NCBI GenBank assembly: GCA_030586155.1
Contig: CP130741.1
Span: 1,978,680-2,042,679, forward strand
Source: Eubacteriaceae bacterium ES3
GTDB lineage: Bacteria; Bacillota; Clostridia; Eubacteriales; Eubacteriaceae
DNA length: 64,000 nucleotides
Direction of reading: 5' to 3'
The first letter of the stretch is position 1; each line of letters opens with the position of its first letter. The notes below the pieces were generated by a model. That model was not told where the DNA came from, made no database searches, and saw nothing but the letters and a program-made list of their open reading frames with translations. This document shows, piece by piece, positions 23,953 through 32,554 of the stretch. The position numbers were made by a program, and so were the translations under genes.

Positions 23953-23975
23953 CTAAGGGGTCAATTAAGGGGTCA
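23953..23975. repeat. Right arm-type repeats, two phased copies
   Basis: AAGGGGT occurs at 23955 and 23967, 12 bases apart. The 23-base block is identical to 15015-15037 at the left end and in the same orientation. Probable integrase arm sites at the right end of the island. Confidence 0.75.
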
Positions 23976-24002
23976 AAATATTAATATCAGTTTCAGAACA
24001 TT

Positions 24003-24030
24003 AAAAAAACGGCTATAACAAGCCGTTTAA
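24003..24030 (-). terminator. Terminator of tRNA-Trp, supplied by the island
   Basis: On the minus strand an 8-bp stem AAACGGCT/AGCCGTTT with a 6-base loop is followed by TTTTTTT. It lies 13 bases beyond the tRNA 3' end but inside the island, so the integrated element provides the tRNA's transcription end. It can also stop island transcription from the left. Confidence 0.8.
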
Positions 24031-24042
24031 ATTTTTAATATC

Positions 24043-24065
24043 TGGCAGGGGCAGAAGGATTTGAA
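24043..24065. repeat. attR core within tRNA-Trp
   Basis: Right-hand copy of the 23-bp direct repeat shared with 14865-14887; it forms the 3' acceptor strand, CCA and part of the T-arm of the functional tRNA. Confidence 0.93.
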
Positions 24066-24118
24066 CCCTCGGCACGTGGTTTTGGAGACCACTGCTCTAC
24101 CAACTGAGCTATACCCCT
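24043..24118 (-). tRNA. trnW: tRNA-Trp (CCA anticodon)
   Basis: A 76-base minus-strand tRNA that folds into the cloverleaf: acceptor AGGGGTA/TGCCCCT, D-arm GCTC...GAGC, anticodon stem GTGGT/ACCAC with loop CTCCAAA, variable GTGCC, T-arm GAGGG-TTCAAAT-CCTTC, discriminator G and an encoded CCA. The island has inserted at its 3' end and restores the complete gene (attR copy 24043-24065). Confidence 0.97.
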
Positions 24119-24135
24119 GCGTTAACAACTTCTAT

Positions 24136-24164
24136 ATTATATTTGAATTTAGCATAATTGTCAA
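24136..24164 (-). promoter_or_regulatory. Consensus promoter of tRNA-Trp
   Basis: On the minus strand TTGACA (24159-24164) and TATAAT (24136-24141), both perfect, with exactly 17 bases between, placed 18 bases before the tRNA 5' end. One of the best promoter matches in the window. Confidence 0.9.
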
Positions 24165-24170
24165 GTAATT

Positions 24171-24200
24171 TTTTATCGGCGGGAATTCCCGCCGATAAAA
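24171..24200. repeat. 30-base perfect palindrome after purB
   Basis: A gapless palindrome with a GGCGGG core arm and GAATTC at its centre begins three bases past the purB stop. It folds into a 13-bp hairpin, but the T-run lies in the stem and no free U-tract follows on either strand, so it is an atypical terminator or a protein site. Confidence 0.75.
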
Positions 24201-24203
24201 CTG

Positions 24204-25637
24204 TTATACCTTCAAATCCACTTGATTGACATTTAATAATTCCTGATTCTCATCCAAAACAGGCTTTGCTTCTTCCTCAATAAAATCAACCACTTGCTCC
24301 GGTGCACGGCCAATATAAAGGGCTGGATCTAAAAGGCTTTGAATATCATCAACTTTTAAATTAAAGGCTGGATCATTAACTATTCTATCCATCAGGTCAT
24401 TGGGTTTCCCTTCAACTTTTACAGTATGACCAGCCTCCATAGATAGAACTCGGATTTTTTCATGGAGTTCCTGACGATCGCCGCCTCTTTTAACGCCTTC
24501 CATTATAATATTCTCGGTAGCCATAAAAGGAAGTTCAGAATCAATTCGCTGACGTATTACTTTATCATAAACGACCAGATTTTCAGATACGTTCATGGCA
24601 ATCATTAAAATCGCATCAGCAGCTAAAAATCCTTCTGGAATACTGATCCGTTTATTTGCCGAATCATCCAGTGTCCTTTCAAACCACTGAGTTGATGCTG
24701 TGATTGCCGGGTTCAAAGCATCTACGATAATATAGCGTGCCAGTGAACAAATTCTTTCGGTTCGCATGGGGTTTCTTTTGTAAGCCATCGCCGATGAACC
24801 AATTTGGGTCTTTTCAAATGGTTCTTCGACTTCTTTCAGATTCTGTAAAAGTCTTATATCAGTAGCAAATTTCGATAAACTCTGAGCAATCCCACTAAGT
24901 ACAGCCAGCACTTGAGCATCAAATTTTCGCGGATAAGTCTGTCCGGTCACTCCAAAAGTCTTTTTAAAGCCCATCTTTTCAGCGACAAGTTTATCCACCT
25001 GCTTAACTTTTTCATGATCACCTTCAAAAAGTTCCATAAAACTGGCCTGTGTCCCAGTCGTACCTTTTACACCACGTAATTTAACATTTTCGATAAGATG
25101 ATCAAGGTCTGACAAATCCATCAATAAATCCTGAATCCATAAACAAGTTCTTTTTCCAACTGTTGTCAGCTGAGCTGGCTGAAAGTGCGTGAATCCCAAA
25201 GTCGGTAAATCCTTATAGTTAAGGGCAAACTTAGATAAATGGCTAATCAGATTAATTAAAAGCTTTCGAATATGCTTAAGCCCTTGAGTATAGACAATAA
25301 CATCTGTATTATCCCCAACATAAGCACTGGTTGCGCCTAAATGAATGATTCCTTTAGCACTAGGACATTGACTGCCATAGGTATGTACATGAGCCATTAC
25401 ATCATGCCTGAGTTCCTTTTCTTTCTTAGCTGCCAACTCATAATCAATATCTTCAATTTTTGATTTCAGTTCGTTAATCTGTTCTTGTGTAATGTTTAAA
25501 CCCAATTCTTTTTCAGCCTCAGCTAAGGCAACCCAGAGTTTTCTCCAGGTCTGGAATTTATTATCAGCCGAAAAAATGTTTAATACTTCTTTTGAAGAAT
25601 ACCGTTCAATCAGCGGACTTTCGTAATATGTTTTCAT
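24204..25637 (-). CDS. purB: Adenylosuccinate lyase
   Basis: Cleaves adenylosuccinate to AMP and SAICAR to AICAR in purine synthesis. The 477-residue protein has the fumarase/lyase superfamily layout: [11 protein letters not shown] near 85, [12 protein letters not shown] near 104 and the signature [15 protein letters not shown] near 281-295. ATG at 25637 has AGGGAG upstream; a start five codons earlier is open but lacks a ribosome site. It ends the long minus-strand housekeeping block and is separated from the aminotransferase-like gene by about 100 bases. Confidence 0.95.
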   Translation of the reverse strand: MKTYYESPLIERYSSKEVLNIFSADNKFQTWRKLWVALAEAEKELGLNITQEQINELKSKIEDIDYELAAKKEKELRHDVMAHVHTYGSQCPSAKGIIHLGATSAYVGDNTDVIVYTQGLKHIRKLLINLISHLSKFALNYKDLPTLGFTHFQPAQLTTVGKRTCLWIQDLLMDLSDLDHLIENVKLRGVKGTTGTQASFMELFEGDHEKVKQVDKLVAEKMGFKKTFGVTGQTYPRKFDAQVLAVLSGIAQSLSKFATDIRLLQNLKEVEEPFEKTQIGSSAMAYKRNPMRTERICSLARYIIVDALNPAITASTQWFERTLDDSANKRISIPEGFLAADAILMIAMNVSENLVVYDKVIRQRIDSELPFMATENIIMEGVKRGGDRQELHEKIRVLSMEAGHTVKVEGKPNDLMDRIVNDPAFNLKVDDIQSLLDPALYIGRAPEQVVDFIEEEAKPVLDENQELLNVNQVDLKV

Positions 25638-25757
25638 TAAAACTCCCTTCAATTGTAAAATACTATAATCACCAGACTGAAGTCAAAAAAACCTCAGTAT
25701 ATATAACAATGGTTTAACTTGCAAGTAGAATTCTGGCTAAGGTCTATCCACATAATT

Positions 25758-26921
25758 TTAATATTTGCTGATAAAACTTATGAGTCGCTCACATCCTGTC
25801 AAAATATCTTCTTCTGAAGCAAGATAGGACAGCCTGATAATCATTTTCAAACCATTTATTTCACCAGGCATAACCAATGTATTTTCGCGGTTTAATAGAG
25901 CATCACAAAAACCGATACTATAATCTGAATGATTACCGTTTTTTTTATGCTTAAGTACTTCAGAAATGTCAATATAAATATAATATCCGCCTGCCGGAAC
26001 AACCAAATCTATATTTGAACATGGACTGAGTTGATCAATAATAAAGTTTCTTCTTGCTTTTAATAACTCTTTGATATCGTTGGTTGTAGATTTTTTGTTG
26101 ATATGTATTTCATAGTTATCAATGAACACAGAAGGATTGAAATAGGAACCTATTTTTCTAATTTCATTGATAATCGTTTTATTGGCAGCAAGATAACTAT
26201 GTGAATCAGAATGCATCTGAATTGTATGTCCAAGCATTAAAACAGATAGATTTTTAATTTTCTGATTGATTGAAGCAATATTTAAAATCTGTCGGGAATT
26301 ATAGTTGAACTCGTTATCCATTTCGTCCCATACAACAATGAGCTTGCTTCTAACAAAAAAATCAGCCAATTCAAGTAGTTCACTAATGGAATAATTCCCA
26401 CCACAGATCCCCATTGATGCATTGATTACGACAGCTTTCGTTTTAGTCGATACTGCGTTCTCTAAATCACGGATTGAAAGTTTATTTTCGTTGTCTACAC
26501 CAGTTTCAATTAAACGCGGTAGACCACCTGCAAGTTTAACGAGATCAGGATAATGCTCGCGATGCGGCTTTGAAATCAACACTTCCTCTCCAGGATTAAG
26601 GATTACCTGCATCAGCATCAAAAAATTCATATCACCATTTTGACCAATCAGTATCTGTTCAGAACCATAGTCTAATCCTTGATCAACTCGAAGCTTTTCA
26701 GTAAGCAGTAGACGCAGATCATCCGTCTGAAAGACGCCTTCACTGTTATCTGATAATTCATTAGCTAAAATGTCATTCAGGCCACCGGATTTTTGCGGCA
26801 GTTCAAATCCGTCCGACTCGAAACTGAATACTTTATTTCCATTATTTCTAATTGTCTGTGCCTTATCAAGCAAATTTTTTTTAATTGACTCTCCGCAGTT
26901 TCTAACACGTCTGGAAATCAT
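25758..26921 (-). CDS. Aminotransferase-fold protein lacking the PLP lysine
   Basis: A 387-residue protein with the overall class I aminotransferase plan: an N-terminal segment with GSEQILIGQNGDMNF, a conserved Asp in VVWDEMDN (D199), and a C-terminal MIIRLSYLASEEDI. However, the usual NPNNPTG is NASMGICGG (167-175), and the Schiff-base lysine segment (SKxxxxxGxR) is replaced by LMLGHTIQMHSDSHSY, with Ile near 234. So the cofactor-binding lysine and the downstream arginine appear absent. It may be a non-catalytic relative, or use another residue. It follows ymdB and precedes purB. ATG at 26921 has AAGGAGAG upstream. Confidence 0.8.
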   Translation of the reverse strand: MISRRVRNCGESIKKNLLDKAQTIRNNGNKVFSFESDGFELPQKSGGLNDILANELSDNSEGVFQTDDLRLLLTEKLRVDQGLDYGSEQILIGQNGDMNFLMLMQVILNPGEEVLISKPHREHYPDLVKLAGGLPRLIETGVDNENKLSIRDLENAVSTKTKAVVINASMGICGGNYSISELLELADFFVRSKLIVVWDEMDNEFNYNSRQILNIASINQKIKNLSVLMLGHTIQMHSDSHSYLAANKTIINEIRKIGSYFNPSVFIDNYEIHINKKSTTNDIKELLKARRNFIIDQLSPCSNIDLVVPAGGYYIYIDISEVLKHKKNGNHSDYSIGFCDALLNRENTLVMPGEINGLKMIIRLSYLASEEDILTGCERLISFISKY

Positions 26922-26936
26922 CCATCTCTCCTTACT

Positions 26937-27722
26937 TTATACCGTTTCAAAAACCTTATAAACACGCTGAATCGATTTTGCAAGATTTGTTTCATGATCA
27001 ATTGATACCACTATTCCGTTGACCTGAACTGCTCCATTAGCTGTTTCAAATCGCTTAGGTCGTTTATTCAGCATCGTTTCAAGAATAATCTCTTTTTCAA
27101 CTCCAATTACGCCATCAATTGGTCCCGTCATCCCTACATCAGTAATATAGGCAGTCTGATTTTCCAACAATCGCCCGTCAGCCGTTTGAACATGGGTATG
27201 CGTGCCATAGACAACGGTGGCCCAGCCATCGAGAAAATATCCCATGGCAATTTTTTCTGAGGTCGCTTCGGCATGAAAATCTACAATTATTATATCAGCC
27301 TGATCTTTTATTGACTCCATCAGTGGTTTTATTGTATTGAAGGGACAATTTAAGCTAGGCATATATATTTGTCCCGACAAATTAATGACAGCAATTTTTT
27401 TACCATTACACTGATAAAAACCTATCCCTTTTCCAGGACAGGGTTCAGGATAATTCAAAGGCCTGACGATCGGCTCAAACTGATCAATCGACAAAAGCAG
27501 ATCTTTATGCTGCCAGACATGATTTCCCATCGTCATTGCATCAATCGAAAGGGCAAGTAATTCTCTTGCATTCTTGGTAGTTAAACCATTTCCTCCAGAA
27601 GCATTTTCGCCATTTACGACAGTGAAATCAATATTGTATTCATTAATTAAATCATTCAACCGGTTTTTTAAGAGACTCCGTCCCGGTCGACCATAAACGT
27701 CTCCCAATATTAATATATTCAT
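26937..27722 (-). CDS. ymdB: YmdB-type metallophosphoesterase (TIGR00282)
   Basis: A 261-residue calcineurin-like phosphoesterase related to Bacillus YmdB, a phosphodiesterase that hydrolyses cyclic nucleotides and affects RNase Y-dependent behaviour. Metal-ligand motifs are GDVYGRPGR (N-term), VVNGENASGG near 36, MGNHVW near 65, VDFHAEATSEK near 147 and YGTHTHVQTAD near 171-181. It lies next to rny, the gene order found in many Firmicutes. The upstream ribosome site is weak (AAGG), and a terminator follows rny, so expression may be low. Confidence 0.93.
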   Translation of the reverse strand: MNILILGDVYGRPGRSLLKNRLNDLINEYNIDFTVVNGENASGGNGLTTKNARELLALSIDAMTMGNHVWQHKDLLLSIDQFEPIVRPLNYPEPCPGKGIGFYQCNGKKIAVINLSGQIYMPSLNCPFNTIKPLMESIKDQADIIIVDFHAEATSEKIAMGYFLDGWATVVYGTHTHVQTADGRLLENQTAYITDVGMTGPIDGVIGVEKEIILETMLNKRPKRFETANGAVQVNGIVVSIDHETNLAKSIQRVYKVFETV

Positions 27723-27744
27723 TTTTTACCTTATTTCAAACCGT

Positions 27745-27792
27745 AAAAAAAGGGGGCCCCTCTTTCGTTTTTTCGAAAGAAGGAACCTCTCC
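27745..27792 (-). terminator. Terminator after RNase Y gene
   Basis: On the minus strand a stem of about 10 bp (CTTCTTTCG / CGAAAGAGG core with outer GG/CC pairs) and an A-loop is followed by CCCCCTTTTTTT. It partly separates rny from ymdB. Confidence 0.7.
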
Positions 27793-27794
27793 TT

Positions 27795-29357
27795 TTATTT
27801 TGCAAAATCACTGGCTCGGGTTTCCCGAATCAGATTCACTTTAATGTTACCTGGGTATTCCATCTCAGCTTCAATTTTCTTGGCAATATCCCGTGATAAG
27901 AGGATCATTTCATCATCGTTAACCTGATCTGGTTTGACCATGATTCTAACTTCTCTACCTGCCTGGATAGCATACGATTTTTCTACTCCTTCAAAGGATG
28001 TAGCAATCGTTTCAAGCTCTTGAAGTCGCTGAATATAAGATACCAGAGTCTCTCTTCGAGCTCCCGGTCGAGCTGCTGAAATGGCATCTGCTGACTGCAC
28101 CAGTACCGCTTCAATGGTACGGGCTTCAACATCACCATGATGAGCTTCAACAGCGTGGATAACATTTTTATTTTCTTTATATTTCTTCAGTAAATTAACA
28201 CCAATCTCAACATGAGGACCTTCCACTTCGTGATCTATCGCTTTTCCGATATCATGAAGCAAACCTGCCCTTTTTGCCACTTTAATATTCGCATCCAATT
28301 CTGCTGCCATGATACCAGCCAAATGAGATACTTCAATCGAATGTTTTAAAACATTCTGACCATAAGAGGTACGGTATTTTAAACGTCCCAGAAGTTTTAT
28401 GATTTCGGGATGAAGTCCATGAATTCCTGTATCAAAACAAGCCTGCTCACCTACTTCTTTAATGTGAGCGTCAACCTCTTTTTGAGATTTTTTGACCATT
28501 TCTTCAATTCTTGCTGGATGAATTCGTCCGTCAATAATCAATTTTTCCAGAGACAACCTGGCGATTTCACGACGAATAGGATCAAATCCAGATAAAATAA
28601 CTGCTTCCGGCGTATCATCAATGATTAGATCGATACCTGTTAAAGTTTCAAGTGTTCGAATGTTTCGGCCTTCACGGCCAATAATTCGCCCCTTCATTTC
28701 ATCATTTGGTAAATTAACCACTGTGATAGTCTGCTCAGCCACATGATCTGCTGCACAACGTTGAATGGACTGGGCAATCAGTTCTTTAGCCTTTTTATCA
28801 GCAACCGCTTTGGTTTCAGCTTCAATTTGTCTAACCATCAGAGCCGCTTCATGGCGTGTCTCTTTTTTAATATCTTCCAATAGAATAACCCGTGCTTCAT
28901 CAAAGGTCAGTCCTGAAATACGTTCAAGTTCTTTGACTTGATCTTCGTATAAAATATCCAGTTTTTCCTGCTTTTTATCCAGGTCTTTGTTTCTCCTGGA
29001 CAAAGTCTCTTCATTTTTTTCAAGACTTTGTGATTTCTTTTCCAGATTTTCTTCTTTTTGGATCAACCGGTTTTCAAACTTCTGTAATTCAGATCGGCGT
29101 TCCCGATTATCATTTTCCTGAGACTCTTTTAAACGCAATGTTTCTTCTTTTGCATCAAAAAGAATTTCCTTCTTTAATGTTTCACCTTCTTTGACGGCAT
29201 CATTAACAATTTTTGTTGCAGTTTCCTCTGCATTCCTCACCTTACCTTCGGCAATATTTTTTCTAACCAGGTAACCAATGAAGAAAGCTGCAATAATCCC
29301 GACAATTAAGCCTATTACTACAATGTCGATAGTATTCACCTCCTTATATCGATTCAT
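27795..29357 (-). CDS. rny: Ribonuclease Y
   Basis: Membrane-anchored endoribonuclease that starts mRNA decay. The roughly 510-520-residue protein has an N-terminal transmembrane helix ([20 protein letters not shown]), a long coiled coil (about 30-200), a KH domain ([15 protein letters not shown] near 227) and an HD domain ([24 protein letters not shown] near 330-410). The annotated ATG at 29357 has no ribosome site, while AAGGAGGTG lies inside the frame six codons later and points at a non-AUG codon (see findings). The 5' end is therefore uncertain by up to 11 codons. Confidence 0.94.
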   Translation of the reverse strand: MNRYKEVNTIDIVVIGLIVGIIAAFFIGYLVRKNIAEGKVRNAEETATKIVNDAVKEGETLKKEILFDAKEETLRLKESQENDNRERRSELQKFENRLIQKEENLEKKSQSLEKNEETLSRRNKDLDKKQEKLDILYEDQVKELERISGLTFDEARVILLEDIKKETRHEAALMVRQIEAETKAVADKKAKELIAQSIQRCAADHVAEQTITVVNLPNDEMKGRIIGREGRNIRTLETLTGIDLIIDDTPEAVILSGFDPIRREIARLSLEKLIIDGRIHPARIEEMVKKSQKEVDAHIKEVGEQACFDTGIHGLHPEIIKLLGRLKYRTSYGQNVLKHSIEVSHLAGIMAAELDANIKVAKRAGLLHDIGKAIDHEVEGPHVEIGVNLLKKYKENKNVIHAVEAHHGDVEARTIEAVLVQSADAISAARPGARRETLVSYIQRLQELETIATSFEGVEKSYAIQAGREVRIMVKPDQVNDDEMILLSRDIAKKIEAEMEYPGNIKVNLIRETRASDFAK

Positions 29358-29606
29358 TTTTAATAATTCATTATACTCATCATGACTTATATTTTATCCT
29401 TTTTTGAAAATAGTGTCAAGAAACAAATAACAGCTAATCGCAATCTCCATTGCCACTGATGTTTATTTATTTTCAACAATCATGATTGATAAAAATATGT
29501 TTAGAATCATTTTAATCTACACCTGATATTAGCATAAAAGGCTTAAGAAAAACAAAACCCTGCAAAATGCAGGGTTAAATATAAATTTTCAGTTTTACTT
29601 CTTTTA
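29358..29606. other. Intergenic gap between recA and rny
   Basis: About 250 AT-rich bases hold the recA terminator (29551-29575) and, presumably, the rny promoter; no clear consensus promoter was identified and no gene is seen. Confidence 0.5.
29545..29575 (-). terminator. Rho-independent terminator of recA
   Basis: On the minus strand AACCCTGCA and TGCAGGGTT pair around a 2-3 base loop (29556-29575), followed by TTGTTTTTC. Confidence 0.88.
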
Positions 29607-30719
29607 TTAAAACTCTTCGGTTTCAAAATAGTCATCTTCATTTGGTTCATTTTCATCATCTTCTAAAACAGTTTCCTGCAGTTCTGGTTGATTCAATGCC
29701 GCGTAATGTTGACGTATTTCTTTTTCAATTTCATCGGCAATATCTGGGTTAGCTGCCAAAAATTCTTTTGAATTGTCTCGTCCTTGACCTAATCGATGTT
29801 CTTTATATGAGAACCACGATCCTGACTTGTTGACAATGTCTAGTTCGACACCAACATCTAACAAATCCCCTTCTTTTGAAATCCCCTTACCATACATAAT
29901 ATCAAATTCAGCTGTTTTAAAAGGTGGCGCAATTTTATTTTTGACAATCTTTGCTCTGGTACGATTCCCGATCAGATCCTGACCTTTTTTAAGCGATTCA
30001 ATTCGTCGCACATCAATTCGTACAGATGAATAAAATTTAAGGGCACGACCACCTGTAGTTGTTTCAGGATTTCCAAAAGTAACACCAATTTTTTCTCGTA
30101 ACTGATTGATAAAGATTACTGTTGTATTTGATTTTTTAATAATCCCCGTCAATTTACGCAAGGCCTGTGACATCAGTCTGGCCTGGAGCCCCATATGGGA
30201 ATCACCCATTTCACCGTCAATTTCCGCCTTCGGAACCAGAGCAGCTACGGAATCAATAACGACAACATCTAGCGCGTTACTACGAACTAATGCTTCAACA
30301 ATCTCCAGAGCCTGTTCACCCGTATCTGGCTGAGCCACCAGCAGATTATCAATATCCACACCTAGAGCCTTGGCGTAAACTGGATCAAGGGCATGTTCAG
30401 CATCCACAAATGCCGCATTGCCACCAGTTTTTTGAGCTTCTGCGACAATATGCAAGGTTAATGTTGTCTTCCCCGATGATTCCGGCCCATAAATTTCAAC
30501 TACTCGGCCTCTTGGAACACCACCAATTCCCAGTGCCATATCAAGCCCAATAGATGATGTAGAAATTACATCAATTTCAAGTTTTGCACCTTCATCACCC
30601 AGACGCATCACCGCACCTTTTCCAAAACTCTTTTCGATATTTTTCAGCGCTGCCTCCAGCGCTTTGTTTTTATCGGTCATTCCCGTTTCTTCGGAATATT
30701 TTTTTGCTTTATCAGCCAT
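29607..30719 (-). CDS. recA: Recombinase A
   Basis: Strand-exchange ATPase for homologous recombination and SOS induction. The 370-residue protein has Walker [10 protein letters not shown] (about 73-81), [14 protein letters not shown] (Walker B region, about 153-166), QALRKLTG and [20 protein letters not shown] (loop 2), and an acidic tail. An N-terminal extension of about 13 residues precedes the usual MTDKNKAL; the ATG at 30719 with AGAGGAGAAAAGG fits best. It is in the order cinA-recA-rny seen in many Firmicutes. If the satellite is SOS-responsive, recA would be part of its trigger, but no LexA gene is present here. Confidence 0.97.
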   Translation of the reverse strand: MADKAKKYSEETGMTDKNKALEAALKNIEKSFGKGAVMRLGDEGAKLEIDVISTSSIGLDMALGIGGVPRGRVVEIYGPESSGKTTLTLHIVAEAQKTGGNAAFVDAEHALDPVYAKALGVDIDNLLVAQPDTGEQALEIVEALVRSNALDVVVIDSVAALVPKAEIDGEMGDSHMGLQARLMSQALRKLTGIIKKSNTTVIFINQLREKIGVTFGNPETTTGGRALKFYSSVRIDVRRIESLKKGQDLIGNRTRAKIVKNKIAPPFKTAEFDIMYGKGISKEGDLLDVGVELDIVNKSGSWFSYKEHRLGQGRDNSKEFLAANPDIADEIEKEIRQHYAALNQPELQETVLEDDENEPNEDDYFETEEF

Positions 30720-30745
30720 CCTTTTCTCCTCTCTAGTAATGATTT

Positions 30746-31975
30746 CTAATCTATAGCTTTTCTAATCAGATTGAATGCTTTAATAGCAGTCTTGTCCTGA
30801 ACAACTTGTCGCTCGCCTTTAAAATGCCAACGTGTAACCTCTAAATTATTTTTATAGAATACACCAATATAAACCAATCCAGCAGGTTTTTCTTCAGTCC
30901 CTCCGCCAGGACCAGCCACGCCAGTAACCGCAATACAACAGTCTGCCCCAGAAGTATACCTTAATCCCATACACATTTCACGGGCAGTTTCTTCGCTTAC
31001 AGCTCCATATTTCTCAAGTGTATCCGGTGAAACATCAAGTAGTTTTATCTTTGCTTCATTTGAATATGTTACCAGACCCATTCCAAAGACTTCAGAAATT
31101 CCCGGATAGCGCGTTAACTGTGAAGCGATCAGACCACCGGAACAAGATTCTGCAGTTGCTACTGTAATCTTTTTTTCCAAAAGCATTCGGCACACTGCTT
31201 CGTTTAAAGATTCCTTGGTCAGAGAATAAATATGATTGCCAAAACGTTCGAACATTAAAGCTTCATATTGATCCAATAGGGCATTAATTTCTGTTTCATT
31301 ACTACCATTGGCAGTAATCCTGACCTGTACTTCCCCCATCTTTGCGTATGTCGCAATTGTAGGATTCTTTTGCTTATCAATCAAATCTAAAAGTCGGTCT
31401 TCAGCCGCCGACTCTCCAATATCAGATAAGTTATAATAACGGGAAATCACCAGTTGTTTCTCATTCTTATCCAAAATCGGCAATACTGCTGACTGAAATA
31501 AATGAACCATTTCTCTTGGTGGTCCAGGAAGCATAAAAACTTGCCGGTCGTCCTGATTAATGTAAATTCCCGGTGCAGTACCCCAATCATTATGCAGTGC
31601 TGTTGCCCCCTCAGGTATCAGTGCCTGTTTAAAATTGTTTGATGTCATCGGATATTCGCGGTTTGCAAAATAAGACAGAATATCCTGTTTCACCTGTTTG
31701 TCTTCAATCAGTTGTCGCCCAAACAATTCAGCAATAATTTCCTTGGTCAAATCGTCCTGAGTTGGGCCAAGTCCGCCAGTTGTAATAATCAGGTCACTGC
31801 GATCAAAGGCTATCTTGACAGCTTCTTTTAACCTCTCGGGGTTGTCTCCCACAGTGGTATGATAATACACCCTAATCCCCAGTAACGAGAGTTCCCGGGA
31901 AAGAAACTGAACATTGGTATTTAGCGTGTCTCCAACAAGTAGTTCAGTTCCTACTGAAATTAATTCACATCTCAT
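30746..31975 (-). CDS. cinA: CinA-family protein (competence/damage-inducible)
   Basis: A 409-residue protein with two domains. The N-terminal MoCF-like ADP-ribose/FAD pyrophosphatase part has [16 protein letters not shown] and [13 protein letters not shown]; the C-terminal nicotinamide-nucleotide amidase part has [18 protein letters not shown] and [10 protein letters not shown]. It acts in NAD salvage in the cytoplasm. ATG at 31975 (residue 6 of the longest frame) is supported by GGAAGGG upstream. It is adjacent to recA and pgsA, conserved in Firmicutes. Confidence 0.94.
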   Translation of the reverse strand: MRCELISVGTELLVGDTLNTNVQFLSRELSLLGIRVYYHTTVGDNPERLKEAVKIAFDRSDLIITTGGLGPTQDDLTKEIIAELFGRQLIEDKQVKQDILSYFANREYPMTSNNFKQALIPEGATALHNDWGTAPGIYINQDDRQVFMLPGPPREMVHLFQSAVLPILDKNEKQLVISRYYNLSDIGESAAEDRLLDLIDKQKNPTIATYAKMGEVQVRITANGSNETEINALLDQYEALMFERFGNHIYSLTKESLNEAVCRMLLEKKITVATAESCSGGLIASQLTRYPGISEVFGMGLVTYSNEAKIKLLDVSPDTLEKYGAVSEETAREMCMGLRYTSGADCCIAVTGVAGPGGGTEEKPAGLVYIGVFYKNNLEVTRWHFKGERQVVQDKTAIKAFNLIRKAID

Positions 31976-32013
31976 ACTTTTCCCTTCCACATCAAATATT
32001 TTAGACAGAATTA

Positions 32014-32553
32014 TTACATGGTTTTAAATACTTTTCTATTAATAACCAGATAATCAATTCCAGAAATCAAAGTTAGAATCGTCGCGATCACCATCATAAT
32101 AGATCCCATCGGAATATTCCACATTGAAAATGGCCAATTATTGATTAAAATAATTACAATCGCAATCATCTGAGAAATTGTTTTAGCTTTTCCCCATTTA
32201 CTGGCAGCAATAACTATTCCATCTGATGCCGCAAGGGTTCTTAGGCCTGTTATCGCAAATTCTCTGGCAATTATAATAATAACCATCCATGCTGGAACCG
32301 AACCCAACTGAACAAAACAGATCAAGGCCGAGCAAACCAAAAGTTTATCGGCTAGCGGATCCATAAACTTACCAAAATCTGTAACCAGATTTCGACTTCT
32401 AGCCAGATAACCGTCTAGACTGTCGGTTAAAGCTGCAATCACAAATAATGCAGCGGCTATGGGCTGATGGTAAGGAAATTGAATCAGTAAGGCTGCGATA
32501 AAAAATGGAATCATCACAATTCTCACAACTGTAATCTTATTAGGTAAATTCAT
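32014..32553 (-). CDS. pgsA: CDP-diacylglycerol-glycerol-3-phosphate 3-phosphatidyltransferase
   Basis: Makes phosphatidylglycerol phosphate in the membrane. The 179-residue protein has four hydrophobic segments and the CDP-alcohol phosphotransferase signature: DSLDGYLARSRNLVTDFGKFMDPLADK in the region 43-69 with the conserved D, G, R, G, D and D. ATG at 32553 follows GGGGAGG. Its end lies 38 bases before the cinA start. Confidence 0.95.
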   Translation of the reverse strand: MNLPNKITVVRIVMIPFFIAALLIQFPYHQPIAAALFVIAALTDSLDGYLARSRNLVTDFGKFMDPLADKLLVCSALICFVQLGSVPAWMVIIIIAREFAITGLRTLAASDGIVIAASKWGKAKTISQMIAIVIILINNWPFSMWNIPMGSIMMVIATILTLISGIDYLVINRKVFKTM

Positions 32554-32554
32554 T

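Larger units (their letters stand above)
14865..24042. mobile_element. 9.2-kb PICI-like phage satellite integrated in tRNA-Trp
   Basis: The element is bounded by a 23-bp perfect direct repeat: one copy at 14865-14887, the other being the 3' end of the intact tRNA-Trp gene (24043-24065). Gene order is integrase, divergent repressor/Cro-like regulators, excisionase-like protein, PrimPol-helicase, putative origin, small unknown genes, scaffold and major capsid protein, and small paralogous proteins. There is no terminase, portal, protease, tail, holin or lysin. This matches a phage-inducible chromosomal island rather than a complete prophage; a decayed prophage is the alternative. All reading frames seen are intact. 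Confidence 0.85.

Noticed and set aside
14865-24042. Complete prophage
   Set aside because: No terminase, portal, protease, tail, holin or lysin; length and gene order fit a satellite better.
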